Position numbers and translations under genes: made by a program | NCBI RefSeq assembly: GCF_003286085.1 | Contig: NW_020825333.1 | Location: 558,001-622,000, forward strand | Reading direction: 5' to 3' | From: Drosophila persimilis | Lineage: Eukaryota; Arthropoda; Insecta; Diptera; Drosophilidae | DNA: 64,000 nt | Shown: positions 43,366 through 55,493 of the stretch, piece by piece | How the letters are laid out: the number at the start of each line of letters is the position of its first letter | Numbering within the stretch: position 1 is the first letter of the stretch | The notes under the pieces: model-generated | Told to the model about the DNA's origin: nothing | The model's input: the letters and a program-made list of their open reading frames with translations, nothing else | Database searches by the model: none

Positions 43366-44961
43366 GCTGGTTGCCTCCAGTGACACTTGTCGGAAAATTG
43401 TTTATTCAAAAACTTTGGCTAGCAGACAAAAATTGGGATGAAGAATTATCAGAGCAGGATACTCGGGAATGGAATTCGTTTAAAAATAGTTTAACAGAGT
43501 TAGAGAACATTCGGATACCGAGATGGCTAAATTCTCAGCACAATAAGTCGATGCAAATTCATGGGTTTGCCGATGCATCCGAAAAGGCTTATGCTGCCGT
43601 AGTGTATGCCAAGGTAGATAGTTTTACAATTACAATAGCCATCAAAAGCAAAGTTAATCCGTAGAAGAATCGGAAAACTGTTCCAAATTTAGAGCTTTGT
43701 GCAGCACATCTTTTGGCAAAATTAATTCAACGGGTGAAAATATCGGTTGGAAGTAAGGTAGAGAGTTATGCCTGGAGTGATTCTTATATTACTCTAGCCT
43801 GGATAAAGTTGGAGGTAGATTGCAAAACTTCAAAGCGGAATTTGAGGTTAAACATCCCTTGATTTTAGATAAGTTTCACTTGACGTCTTTAATTATCAAG
43901 AATGCACATAAAGAAACATTGCACGGTGGAATTAATCTGATGCGAAACTATACCCAGCGAATGTTTTGGATATTTGGGCTATGAAATTGCTTAAAGAAAA
44001 AACTTAAAGAGTGTGTCACCTGTGCTATGTATCGACAGAATACTGCAGAACAAATTATGGGAAATCTGCCGAAACACAGAGCTACAATGTCGCACCCGTT
44101 TACAAATACAGGTGTAGACTTCGCCGGGCCTTACCATATCCGATGCTTTAAAAACCGGGGGCAGAAATCCTATAAGGGATATATTGCCATTCGTATGCAT
44201 GGCGACAAAGGCTATTCATTTGGAAGTAGTCAGCGATCTTACTTCAGATGCATTTCTAGCTGCACTTAGAAGATTTTTTTCAAGAAGGGGAAAATGTGCA
44301 AACATTTTTTACGATAATGGAACCAACTTTGTGGGAGCTTCGCGCAAATTAGACGAGGAATATCAAAAAGCCCTCAAAGACAACATAAAAGTGGTTCAAT
44401 TATTAGAAAGAACAGATCAAGTGGGAAGCTGGGGTAAAACCAATTAAATATATCTTCAAAAGGCTACTAAATTCACGATCTTTGTATACAGCTACAAATG
44501 ATATTGACGATCTGTATGTATTAACACAAGGTAATTTTATTATTGGATAGCCAATATTTGACCCGATTGAGAAAATTTCAGAGGATCGAATCGGGAATCT
44601 GGATAGGTGGAGATTAATTCAGAAAATGAAAGGAGAATTTTGGATTAAATGGAAAGAAGATTGTTTGCACACACTACAACAAAGAAATATATGGAAAATA
44701 GGAATGCAAAATATTAAAAAAGGACAGATTGTATTAATAAATCATGAATCCTGTCACCCAGCTAGATGGCCCTTAAGAAAAATAGAGGAAATACATAAAG
44801 TTAGCGACGATAGAGTCAGAGTAGTAACTATAAAACATCAAGACGGGTTAATAAAACGACCTATACCTAAAATTAGTCCATTAGCTGGAATTGAGCCAGA
44901 AGAGCAAGACTCAGAAATGCATCCAAAAGAAACTAAAAGATCATTCAAATTGCGTTTATAG
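43366..44961 (+). pseudogene. BEL lineage I RNase H and integrase, broken
   Basis: RNase H pieces: MQIHGFADASEKAYAAVVYA (43551-43610), a stop at 43664, then VPNLELCAAHLLAKL and AWSDSYITLAWIK. A deletion brings the integrase zinc region (HKETLHGGINLMRNY). The core shows GVDFAGPYHIRC (44112-44148), ATKAIHLEVVSDLTSDAFLA, IFYDNGTNFVGAS and then a break before the final glutamate. The C-terminal domain (WKEDCLHTLQQRNIWK ... IKRPIPKISPLAG) is open from 44626 to 44961. Confidence 0.8.
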
Positions 44962-45495
44962 CAGAGATAGCACAGACAAGGTCATATTGGGTCGAATTAG
45001 AAAGGCAGGTTAGTTGGCTCTTCAAAGTTCCAGTAAACACTAATGCTACAATTTAATGTAGTAGATCTTCCCCAACAAGGAATTAAAACAATAATGCATG
45101 GTTGTACTGAGCGAACCGATGATAAAATACTAGTACCTCATCATAGTATTCAAACAGAAAGCTACGAGCCAATATCATCCATTAAATAAGTAATATAAGT
45201 AAAATACCAAAAATTGTTTGGAATCCATTAACATTACCATTAATTAACCATACAGAAAAAATGGATAAGTTAAGAAACGAATTAAAATTGTTAAAAGAAG
45301 GTCATCATGATTTAAAAGGACTTAAGTTGCATCATGTATCTGGACATCCAGGTCGGATTATCGGAATCATGACAATATGATAATCATGATTAATAATTTA
45401 TGCCCGAAAAAGAATTAAAGTAACACGAATACTGCAAACGAAAGCACTTCCCTACCCACTGTAATTGACTGTAAATGAATTTCTGTACTTGTAAT
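44962..45495 (+). other. BEL lineage I 3' region, no LTR recognised
   Basis: It is A+T rich. Short readable pieces (LRNELKLLKEGHHDLKG and LHHVSGHPGRI, about 45265-45365) look coding and could be the remnant of a third gene, but I cannot assign them. No LTR-like TGT...ACA block was found before the I-clade LINE tail at about 45500. Confidence 0.35.
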
Positions 45496-45642
45496 TATGA
45501 TTATTATTAATTATTAAATAATGCTAATAGCTAGTTAAAACTAAATATTAACAGGAGTTGGTGCTATAGCTACTGAGGCCTTAAGCTCTAGGGTAATTGG
45601 GTCAGCTTTTATACATATATACAAAGATGTTGGGATGAGTAT

Positions 45643-48480
45643 TTATTTACAGTATGTTAAGTTATATATTGTGAAGGATATTTGCGGTTTGTAGGAACTT
45701 GAGGATAATTTTGGAATTTTAGTTGGTGGGGTTTGCGATAAGTTGCATGGGGTCATTGTAGGGGTAGTGTTTTTGTTGTGATTGGAGAGGTTGATGTTTG
45801 TTGATTTGTGGATGGTAAGGATGTTGAATTTTTTGGATGTGGAAGTTCTGATTGGGGAAAAAGGGATGAGGTGTTTTTGGGACACTTGTATGGCTCTGTC
45901 TACCGTGCTGAGAGGTCGGTGTTTTCTTTTATGGGTTTTGGTAAGAGTATTTAGGGGGGTGGATTTACCGTGGATGAGGTTTTTGGAGATTTTCCCGGTT
46001 AGGTAGTCTCGTTTGCTTTCAATGGTGAAGATGTTGGTTTCAGCTAGCATATTATTTATGGGTGTGGTACGGAATGCTCCAAGGGCGGCTTTTATTGCTG
46101 TATTTAGGATGGCTTTTTGACGGTTAAGCTGGGATTTGGGAGCAAATCCATATATGGGAAGGCAGAAATCTATTTTGGAGATGATTATGGATTTTATGAT
46201 TTGCACTAATGATGAGGTGTGGCAGTTATATTTAAATAAAGACAGGTGTTTGATAATGCCTAGTGGCTTAGCAAGGTCAATTTTGAGTTTGTTGATGTGA
46301 GAGATCCAATTGTATTTGTTGTTAATTGTGAGCCCTAGGATTCTAAGTGTGTCGGTAGCTTGGATGGTTGTGCCACCGGTGAGTATCTTGGGTTTGCAGT
46401 TGTGCTTGCGGCATATATGAAGGAGTTGGGATTTTTCCTTAGAGAGGATTGAGCCTGAGTGATTGCACCAGTCGTCTATTTGGTTAAATATTGTTTGGAT
46501 GTTAGTTGTGGGACTTTTTTGTTTGTTGTGATTGATGAGTAGGTGGAAGTCGTCGGCTTACGCGCAAAACTTGATTTGTTTGTGGAGGGAGATGATATCG
46601 GTGAGTGAGTTGTAGGCTATGAGGAAAAGGATAACGGAGATTGGGGAGCCTTGGGGAATGCCATTATTTAGAGGGAAGATATTTGATAGGCTTCTGCCGG
46701 ATTTGACGGGGATTTTTCTGTTCGACATAAAGTTCTTAACATAATTAAGAATTCGTGGCCCTACTTTCCATTTTTTTAGTTGGTTTATTACGGTGTGAAT
46801 ACCAATTCTGTCGAAGGATTTGGTGAAGTCCAGCGAGATGACTGTGAAGTGTTTTTTCAGGGCGATGGCTCTGGTAGCTAGGTGATCTACATAAAGTAGA
46901 CTGTTTAGTACAGATTTGCCTCTTTTGAACCCTAGTTGGTTGTTGTGGATCAGTTTGTTATTTAAAACAAACCACCACAACCTTTTTGCGACAATCTTGT
47001 CCAGAGTTTTGGCTAGGCATGAGTTTAGGGAGATGGGTCTGTATGATTTGATATCGGTTTGGGGTTTTTGTGGTTTTAAGATGGGGAGGACTAGGCTGAG
47101 TTTAAGAGATTGTGGGATGGAGGAGTCGAGTATCTTGTTGTAGAAGGTTAGGATTCTTGTTTTGAGGGAGTAGGGTGAGTTCTTTAGCATGGAGTAAGAA
47201 ATCCGGTCAAGAGAAGGAGTGTTTCCTTTCAAGGTGGACAGTGCTGATGTGTTGTCGATTAGTGTTATGTCTGTCTCGATTTCTAGGGCTGCTGGTGTTG
47301 GGTTAGAGTTAGAGGGGGTGTTAATGAGGATTTTGTTGGACAGGAATGTTGGGGAGAAGATGAGGTCGTCTGCTTCTTCTCACCATGTCTGGGCAAAGGA
47401 GTTGGCTATTTCGGATTGGCAGGTTGTTTGTGATTGGGTGTAGGGGATATGTATGGCATGTATATTTTTAGTGGGGTAAAGACCGCAGAGACGTCTGATG
47501 TTGGACCATGTTGTGGTTGGATCTGAGTTAAGGTGTATATGGGTTGTGAACTCAAGAATCGATTTTCGTTTCCCTTCTCTAATTGCTCTTTTAAAACTAG
47601 CTTTCGATTTTTTGTATTCTATGATGTTGTGGTTGCTTATGTTGTGTTTGAGATAGTTCCATTTTGCGACTTTGTCTCTTTTGAGGAGTGAAAGTTGTTT
47701 GTTCTACAAGGGAACAGTGCGGGTGAGAGAGAAGGTGGTCTTTTGTGGGGTAGATAGGTGGGCACTTTGGATAAGTATTTTTTTATACGGGCGGCTTCTC
47801 TATTGACATTGTTATTTGATAGGGGATAGGGAGAGGGAGTGTTGAAAAGTGAAAGTATGATGGGAAAGTGGTCAGAACCGTAAAGGTCATCTATCACTTC
47901 CCAGAGGATCTCTGGAGCAATTCTGGATGTTGCAAGTGAGAGATCGATGTGGGTAAATGTATTGTGTGTTGAGAAGTGGGTCGGAGTATTGTCATTTAGT
48001 AGGATGAAGTTCGAGCGGTCTAGGAATGAGGCTATTGTTTTTCCTCTGCAGTTGGCCTTAGGTGAGCCCCAGTAAGGGTGCCAGCTATTGAAGTCTCCTA
48101 GGACAATGGTGTGGTCGTTTGCCGGGGTGAGGACGTTTTGGAGGTTACGGGTGTTGAAGGATTTGTTAGGCGATATGTAGGCGGATATGATATTGAGATT
48201 TGATTTGGACCTTATGGTGACGCCTACTGCTCAAAGTCTGAGTTGAGCTGAATTTGGGTATGGGAGATGGAGTTGTGAATGAGGAGAGCTGTGCCACCGA
48301 AAGCATTAGTGGGGTTGTTGTTGCAGTATAGGCTAAAGTTAATTGGGATTGGGAGTGAGATGGGGTTCGTTATGTTTCTTGTAATGCAATAATTTGAGGG
48401 TTGTGGGATTTCATGAGTGATTGTAGTTCGATATAATTATTCTTGTATCCGTGGATGTTCCATTGGATTCTTTTGAGCAT
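45643..48480 (-). pseudogene. I-clade copy 2 ORF2, RNase H deleted
   Basis: The ATG at 48480 and the early stop after ALQET are the same as in copy 1. RT blocks are the same and so is the TAA in place of the YADD tyrosine codon (46558-46560). After NHNKNTTPT the frame joins MTPCNLSQTPPTK, the C-terminal end, so RNase H is absent. It cannot encode an active enzyme. Confidence 0.88.
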
Positions 48481-48610
48481 TATATGTTAGTGGGAGTAGT
48501 GTTTTGTTTTCTTAGTGTTAATGCTTAGTGATAGTTACTAGTTTGGGCTGATATTTAAAGGTCGTCTTCGCTGTAAATTTGGTTTGCTAATGCATTATTA
48601 GATAAAAGGG

Positions 48611-49195
48611 CTAGGTTTGCGTTTGGGGTCTTATATTTTCAGTTTTATCTTTGGTTTTGAGGTGTTTGGTAACCAGGTTAAGTTTGTCTTCTTCCTTAGT
48701 CTGGCTTCTGCGTTTACGGTCAGAATCTTGGATAGTTTTGGCATGTTTGGTATTTTTAGCGGTTTCCGTAGTTTCGGTGTCCATATCCATTTCTTGTTGT
48801 TGGCTGGGGGGGTGTAGTTGGGATGAAGTTGGGTTAGCGTTGATTGGATGTGTGTTTGGGGTGATGTCTCCGTAGTCTTTAATTGGTCTTATTTGGTGTG
48901 ATTGGTTATAGGTGGGCGTTGATAAAGATGTTTCAGTGTTATGAGGCTTTGGTTGTTTATGGTGGGCTACTTCAGCGTATGGTGTGGATTGATGGGGGTT
49001 CCGTTGGTGGTAAATTTTCTTTGCGGTAGTGAAATCTACTTTTTCGATTGTTTTGATTATTGTGATTTCTTTTTGTTTGAGGAACTCTGGGCAATTTTTG
49101 TCTATGGGGCTGTAGTTATTCTGGATGTCGGTGTTGAATTTGCAGTTGCTGCAAAACTTTGGCTTAGAGGATAATTCATCGTCAGCAGGGTGCAC
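48611..49195 (-). pseudogene. I-clade copy 2 ORF1 C-terminal part (open)
   Basis: The open frame (HPADDELSSKPKFCSNCKFN, then YSPIDKNCPEFLKQKE, KKIYHQRNPHQSTPYAEVAH ... NIRPQTQT) ends at 48611. It keeps the region broken in copy 1 but lacks the N-terminus because of truncation. One knuckle cysteine is serine here (DELSSK for DELCSK). Confidence 0.82.
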
Positions 49196-49197
49196 TT

Positions 49198-50165
49198 TTG
49201 GAAGAAGCTGTCGCTACAATGGCAATGGATGTGCAGCAAGAAATGGGCGAGGAAATATCGAAATGCATTCGGAACTTCAAAGATCCTCAAGAAAGGAAGC
49301 AAAAAGCTTTTTACTTTCAATCCAAGATATCGGCACTCGAAAGTGCGTGGAATCGTTTCCACAAAAACGACTCAAAAATTCACTATAAATACAAATTGGA
49401 TGAATATTTGTATTTCCATGAAGAATTGTGTACTAATTATATAAATTCATTGCGATCTTCACCGAATATACTGACAAGCAATCATGGGGAAACTACAGTC
49501 ATTCTTAAGGAAGGCGATCTTTCAATATGGCGCCGAAAAAAGGCCATAGTAGAGTCCGTAAAACGCAATCTGAAACAACTGTCAGAGACGGAAAGACGTA
49601 CGTCGAGTGATTTGATAAAATCCCTATGGACTCAAGCACAGGAAGTCCCCTTCACCCAGTGGAAAGAGTATGGGAATGGAAGCCTACATAACACTGGAAA
49701 GTGTGGTGCAAAGAGCAAAGAGCCACCGACGTCAAGGAGAGAACCAAAAGGCACACACATGTGCATCAGCAAACACAGGGAGAGAACGAGCACCCTTACG
49801 TACATTCTGCAAGAAAGCAACTTGATCTCTGAACGAATGGCATCAATGTTGTCACTTAAACTGAAAGACAACATTACGGATAGAAGGTATTGGAGGTCAA
49901 TCAAAGACCAGCAGAGCATGGGTGAATGTGCTCATGCTCAAATCCCTTCACATCTCATTTCCCTTCACAAAAAAATACAAAATAAAGATGGATTGTGGCA
50001 GGAAAAGTTAAGTCTGCACACAGTTCCTCTCCCATTTGTGCAACGGGAGTCGACGAGCTCATTGAAAGATTCTGGACTCTGGACAACCTACAGACGGAAG
50101 AAAAACCACGGTCTACAATAGAAGCACAGTGCGAAGCTGATTTTATAGAGCACAGCTTCGGCCGA
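49198..50165 (+). pseudogene. Gag-like and BEL linker composite, family uncertain
   Basis: A 307-codon open frame starts EEAVATMAMDVQQEMGEEIS and has a helical gag-like region (FYFQSKISALESAWNRFH ... YLYFHEELCTNYI). A later part (RRYWRSIKDQQSMGECAH, ISLHKKIQNKDGLWQEK) matches nothing I can name. From about 50043, in another frame, DELIERFWTLDNLQTEEK and CEADFIEHS are typical of the BEL protease-RT linker. It looks like a BEL element with large internal deletions, truncated by the LINE on its left. Confidence 0.55.
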
Positions 50166-50404
50166 CGGGCAATGGACATTGCATTATCCCGAGCAAGGGT
50201 AATGCACTGTCGCTTGCTCTGTCCGAGGCAATCCAGTGTCTATCTAAGCAATGGTTCAGCGTCTTCCCAGTCTAAAGTCGGGGAAACTGAGCCAGGGCCA
50301 TGGCTAGAGGTGCTTGACGGTCAGGCATAAAACACTAGTGGTGGTCCCCCCGAAAAACATCAAACACGTGTGGACCTTCTGGCCAACTATGGAGGGAGAT
50401 AAGG

Positions 50405-51310
50405 AGCAAGCTCGGATTAATATGTCAACCCAAAAGTCGGGAGAAAGCGTGACTGATTCCACCGTCAAGCACGGGGAGGAGCAATCCTCTCTACGGTCAC
50501 ACCTCGGACATGGCGGGAGCAGGCCATGTCAGTTGTAATACTACTACCAAAAAAACCGCTCGTTGCAGGATAAGTCGCTCGGGTGCCGCTGTCGAAACAG
50601 ACCTAGAGAGTGTGCTATCTATAAGCAAGACAGAAGAGGAAAGCCTTCTCTGCTCGGCGGAACCAGGTACCAGCTCCCTACGTACGGAAGGGCCGAAGAG
50701 TTCCAGGGAGGGGATGAAGCAAAGGCGGCCCTCAAGTTACTGAGCCAGCTAAAAGGCAAAGCGGATATCTCCCAAGAGGAGGAATCTAAGCAAGCCTGGG
50801 CTGCCCCAGATGCAGGCGGCGAATGGTGGATGCGCCAACAAGGTGGAGGAGATGTTGGCTACCAAAAGGCAACACTCGATCAAGAGTGCTGCCAAGGACA
50901 CTCCGGCGAGCAAGCGGCAACGCCGGACCAAGGTGGCCACCCTCCAACCTAAGACTAGGAAGCCTAGCCAGAAGGCCATGAGCAATGACTCCAAGAGACA
51001 CCTCATTGTGGACTTGATTAACCACAGCGACGAGAATGGGAAGATGACCTCCAGATCAGCAAGGAGGCAGAGGACCTGCTCTACCCGGGTCCAGGAAGAT
51101 GGCGTGGAGCGTAGGTAGTGTCTACCTACGTCTTAAATAGCGCCACTCCGAGGATAAAGATGTGCACACCCTCCAGGCAGGCGAGGTCGAGCAAGACGTA
51201 GATCTGCAGACTATCGTCGAGGGCGCCCTGGGTCTTGCGCTGGACGACTTGGAGGAAGAGGAGGACGATGACCTGACAGTGCTAGTCAAACCCACGGGTG
51301 AGGTTGGGTA
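50405..51310 (+). pseudogene. Loa-like LINE ORF1 (gag-like), frameshifted
   Basis: Coding traces in several frames include HSIKSAAKDTPASKRQRRTK (50880-50940) and an acidic C-terminus LDDLEEEEDDDLTVLVKP (about 51240-51293). It directly precedes the ORF2 start at 51319 in the order expected for Loa/Bilbo/Trim-type LINEs. No zinc knuckle is seen. Confidence 0.55.
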
Positions 51311-51318
51311 AGCCACAC

Positions 51319-52937
51319 ATGACACGAAGGGTGCTGCAGCTCAACCTCATAAAAGTAAAATAGCGTCGGCGGAGCTGCTTATTGCCATGGCGCAAGGTCC
51401 CACAGGCGTAGCTTTAGTCCAGGAGCCGTGGATTGCGTCAGGCCATTCCGTGGCCGGATTAAAACCCTCAAAGTACAGCCTATTCTACTCAACATCGGTA
51501 ATCACAACCAGAACCACCGTACTCGTACGGAAGGGAATTCATGTAGCTGCCTGCTACATGGCACACGACAGACCCGCACCACCGGACGAACTTGGGAGTC
51601 TGGTGACAGGAGCGGGCACCAAAAATCTCCATCATCTCATTGGTGCAGACCGCAGCGCCCATCACTATGTGTGGGGAAGCCCCGACAGCAATGATAGAGG
51701 TGAGTCACTCCTAGACGCTATCCAATGACACCCACGTATTATGCAAACCCCCAAGAACAAAGAAGTGGTCCAAGCCACTCTGGTGGAGCCGGGTCTTTCT
51801 CTCCAAAGGAACAAGGAGTTCTTTAAGATCGCCGAGCAAGCGAACTAAGGGATTGTTTATGAGGAATACAAACACCTACTTAGGACCTAGCCATGATGCA
51901 GGTGACCAAAAAGGTTATTACCACATGGCTTTTCGCAATATAATCCATATAATTCCTATCCGATCGAGAGCCTCGAGAGTTTTCTTCCTCCCAAAGGCAG
52001 GAAATTGCACTGGAAAAGCTGGTGTATTTAAACATCAAGAATGATGTAGGGGGACTGATTTAAACTAACCAACATGCCTATACCAAAGGGAAATCGGTGG
52101 AGACGGCACTCTGTAGTGGCCATTCACAATAAAAAATATGCACTAGGAGTATTTGTTGATATCTCCGCAGCATTCAACAACGTGGCTACGAACGCAATAA
52201 CAGATCGCCCAGAAGCGACCATCACACACCCAGCAATCAACCTGTGGATAAAGAACCTCCTTAGCTGTAGACGGGCGCAATCGGAGTGGTGCACCGCTTC
52301 CATGGTAAAAGGGGCAGACAGAGGCACACCTCAGGGTGGAGTCCTGTCGCCACTACTGTGGAAATTGTTGGTCGACGACCTCATTAAGAGATTTGAAAGG
52401 AAGGCCCCAAAAATAACAGCTTATGCAGACGACATAAGCATACTTATTACGGGTGTATGTCCATCGATCCTCAGCTCCATAATGGAACGTACACTCAGGG
52501 AGATACGTGAGTGGGCGGAAGAGGTAGGACTCAGTATCAACGCGGACAACACGGACCTGATCCTCTTTACCATGAAGTGCAAGGTACCGACCCCCCCGAA
52601 GATCGATCAGACTAGGCTAACCCCAAAAACACAAGTCAAATACCTGGGCTTGGAAGCCCAATGTGCATCCAAGAAGTTGCTCAGCAGCACATGGGGCCTG
52701 TCACCTGCTCTAGTGCACTAGACTTACATCTCAGTGGTGTCACCAACTCTGCTGTATGGAGCCTTAGTGTGTTGGCAAGCTACCGAAAAGAAGACATACC
52801 ATAAGCTTATGGAAAAGACTCAGCAACAGGCTCTGCTTTGTATTTTGGGGACGCTGAAGTCAACCGCAACAAAAGCACTCGAGATCGTACTTGGAATCGA
52901 CACCCTGAACACCCGACACCCGACACGTTCTGACTGA
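51319..52937 (+). pseudogene. Loa-like LINE ORF2: endonuclease and RT, with deletions
   Basis: The ATG at 51319 reads MTRRVLQLNLIKVK, then shifts; endonuclease IASAELLIAMAQGPTG, VALVQEPWIASGHSVAGLK and TTVLVRKGIHVAACYM follow to 51725. The rest of the endonuclease is lost. RT is open over 52074-52721: LGVFVDISAAFNNVATNAI, DRGTPQGGVLSPLLWKLLVD and AYADDISILITG (52419-52454), so the catalytic box is intact. A stop at 52719 precedes LYGALVCWQ and the C-terminal part to 52937. The closest recalled families are Bilbo and Trim. Confidence 0.8.
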
Positions 52938-53070
52938 CCTTATATCTCTTGCACGCACTCTTTGTCGTGTCGTTCAATATTAGCGCCGTGTGGTGGAGAA
53001 GAGCCATACTGACTAAGTATCGGGTATAAATGTAAAGTTGTACTAGAAGCAGCAACTCACAACGTTACCC
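52938..53070 (+). mobile_element. DINE-like right-end scrap
   Basis: GCACGCACTCTTTGTCGTGTCG, GGGTATAAATGTAAAGTTG and CAACTCACAACGTT match the right end of the repeat at 28684-29510. Left part absent. Confidence 0.65.
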
Positions 53071-53159
53071 CTCGTTTTTTTGTATTTTTGTAGTCGTAAA
53101 TTTATTATTTTGGAAACAAATTTTGAAACTTTTTTACTATCATATTATTTTAAACTACC

Positions 53160-53410
53160 TGTTCGGGCCAGCCGCTGAATAATAACCGTAACTTTAACAT
53201 TATTGTTGTATGAGCAGAGAGAGCCGCCTATGTTGTAAAACGCCGTTGTCTATAGTTTAGTTCTATGCTAACCCCTCTGCGCATTGGTTGCATATCGATC
53301 TCGCATAAAGTTTATCTGGCAATAGCAAGCAATCGGCTTCCGCTAAGCCACCAAGATTAAATACGAATTATAAAGTTTAACCCAAAATTCCTTTTCATTT
53401 TTGAAACACA
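53160..53410 (+). repeat. 5' LTR of BEL G
   Basis: 251 bp, nearly identical to the 3' LTR apart from a block of about 113 bp present only in the 3' copy after GTTGTAAAACG. Confidence 0.85.
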
Positions 53411-53474
53411 TAGGTGCATAGGCTTAAGCGGTATTTCATTTTCCGTTGTTGTGTCGAATTGCACAACGGTTAAC

Positions 53475-55493
53475 ATGGACAACGATTCGAATACAGGCGC
53501 GGGCGGAAATATTGTGGTGGCTGATTCCAGACTGAGTCTGTATAAGCGTAAAAGTCAGTCATTATATGATCGATTGCACAGGCTTGACGAATCCTTCCCG
53601 GGGAATAAAATCGATAAGTTGACCGCCGCGGAAGTCGAGGTGCGCCTTGATATGTTGGCAGAAATTCGAGAGGAATTCAATAAGGCCCATAATGAATTGG
53701 AGGCTCTCGATCAAAACGAGATTGGGAGTGAGCTGCGCGAAATCTTCGATACTCTTTTAATATCGTTGAAAGCTGAGTTGCTGGCTGCTGTTGAAGTAAG
53801 CCAGTCACACGCCGCTGCCCATTCTACGACTCTGCCAAGCCATTCCGGACATAGTACTATCATCATGGCTCACAAGCAGCGACTTCCTGAGCTGAAGGCG
53901 CCTAAGTTTTCTGGTGGATACGTCGAGTTCTCGGATTTTATGGCAATGTTCAAATCGGTGATTGAAGCGGATGCAGATCTCAGTGACATCGAGAAATTCC
54001 AGCACCTTCGCTCTTGCCTCGCTGATGCGGCTTTGGATTCGGTTCGATCGTTGGAGCTCTCCAGTGCCAATTATCGTGCGGCTCTGGATAAACTTAATAA
54101 ACGCTTTCATAACAAAAGACTTGATTTCCAGGCACACATCAAGAAGATTCTTGGGCTAAAGAGGGTAGACTCGCCTTCTGCTAAAAGGCTTCGGGAGTTT
54201 TCGGATGCAGTCAATTTACACATGCGACCGTTGCAGATATTGGGAACTGCTGAGGAGATTTCAGGATTCATGGTCATCAACATGCTCCTGCAGAAGTTGG
54301 ATTCGAAGACGCAAACCAAATGGGAGGAGTACACATCGTCGGATGCTATACCTACCGGAGAGGAATTCTTCGAATTCTTGCAGCAACGCTGCCAGAAAAT
54401 GGAGCGATTGGAATATGCTACAGTGACACACGCTAGTAGCGATCAGGTGGGAAAAAACCATTCCTATACGCAGGTTAAGAAAACGTTTGTTACTTCCAAA
54501 TCTTTCGCCGACCCGTCTGTATGCGTCTTTTGCCACTCAGCGGGCCATGGAATATACTCGTGCAAGATATTCGGAAATCTCGCACCGTTGCTGCGCCACA
54601 AAGAAGTGAAGAAGCTTTCCCTATGCTTCAATTGCCTAAAACTGGGGCACCGGACCCGCGCATGCAATAGTGGAAAATGTCGAGTATACGGCGGTAGGCA
54701 TCATAGTTTGTTGCACTTCGATAGTATACAGCCCACAACACAAAGCTGCCCAGGTATTACTCCTCCCGATCTGGCCGTTCAACCGGACACTCTTTCCGTT
54801 GCTGAAAATTCTGCTAGCAGCTCGCCTCTACCTTCGTCTACCTCTCTTGCTGCCCAAGGTCTTCAATCTGATGTCGTGCTTCTGGCTACAGCCGTGGTTC
54901 TCATGAAGAATCGGTCTGGCGTTTTAGTTCCTTGTCGTGCCATCTCAGATTCAAGATCGCAGCTGCATCTCGTCACATCCAGGTTCGCCCAGCAGCTTCA
55001 GTTTAGGAGAACTCAATCGTCTGCACTTGTGTCTGGGCTGGGCGATACCAGCGTTTCTACTAGGGGATCCACCATAAGCATTTGTATGCATTCTCGCACC
55101 TCTGCTTACACAACTACGCTTACTGCTCTCATCGCCCCCACGATTACCGATTCTCAACCAAGTATGACAGTAAATGTATCCGATTGGAGTATTCCATCTA
55201 ACATTCAGCTCGCTGATCCTGCATTTTTCAATCCTCAACGGGAATATCTTCTCATTGGTGCCAGCGTTTTTTCTGATCTCCTCTGCGTAGGGAAATCAAA
55301 CTCACCGATGGACTGCCTCTTCTGGAGAAGACCCGGCTTGGGTGGATCGTATATGGCGGTGGACAGAAGGTATCAAGCTCGGCGCTTTTGGTCATGCACA
55401 ATTGTCCAGATTCGATGGCTGAGATGGAAGCAAGGATGGATCAAACTCTTCGTATATTTTGGGAAGTCGAGAATTGTGTGGAGGCTGGGTTGA
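53475..55493 (+). pseudogene. BEL G gag-protease (long open frame, active sites damaged)
   Basis: The ATG at 53475 (MDNDSNTGAGGNIVVADSR...) is the natural start. Gag contains the BEL central domain (LPELKAPKFSGGYVEFSDFM, FQHLRSCLADAALDSVRSLE) and zinc knuckles CVFCHSAGHGIYSC and CFNCLKLGHRTRAC; the usual final CRVC reads CRVY. The protease motif reads ISDSRSQ where LLDSGSQ is expected: aspartate kept, glycine lost. From about 55285 the frame slips, and the last 65 or so residues to 55493 are out-of-frame; the true linker (LGWIVYGG, MDQTLRIFWEVE) is in the next frame. Confidence 0.85.

Larger units (their letters stand above)
45500..49197 (-). mobile_element. I-clade LINE, copy 2 (5'-truncated, internal deletion)
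   Basis: It matches copy 1 from the TAA-rich tail (about 45500-45520) to 49197, with only a handful of differences in several kb. It lacks the segment equal to copy 1 positions about 6937-7673 (RNase H and C-terminal start), joined at ATTGT around 45757. The 5' end stops inside ORF1 at the knuckle region. Different tails and flanks argue for an independent insertion and not a block duplication. Confidence 0.9.
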
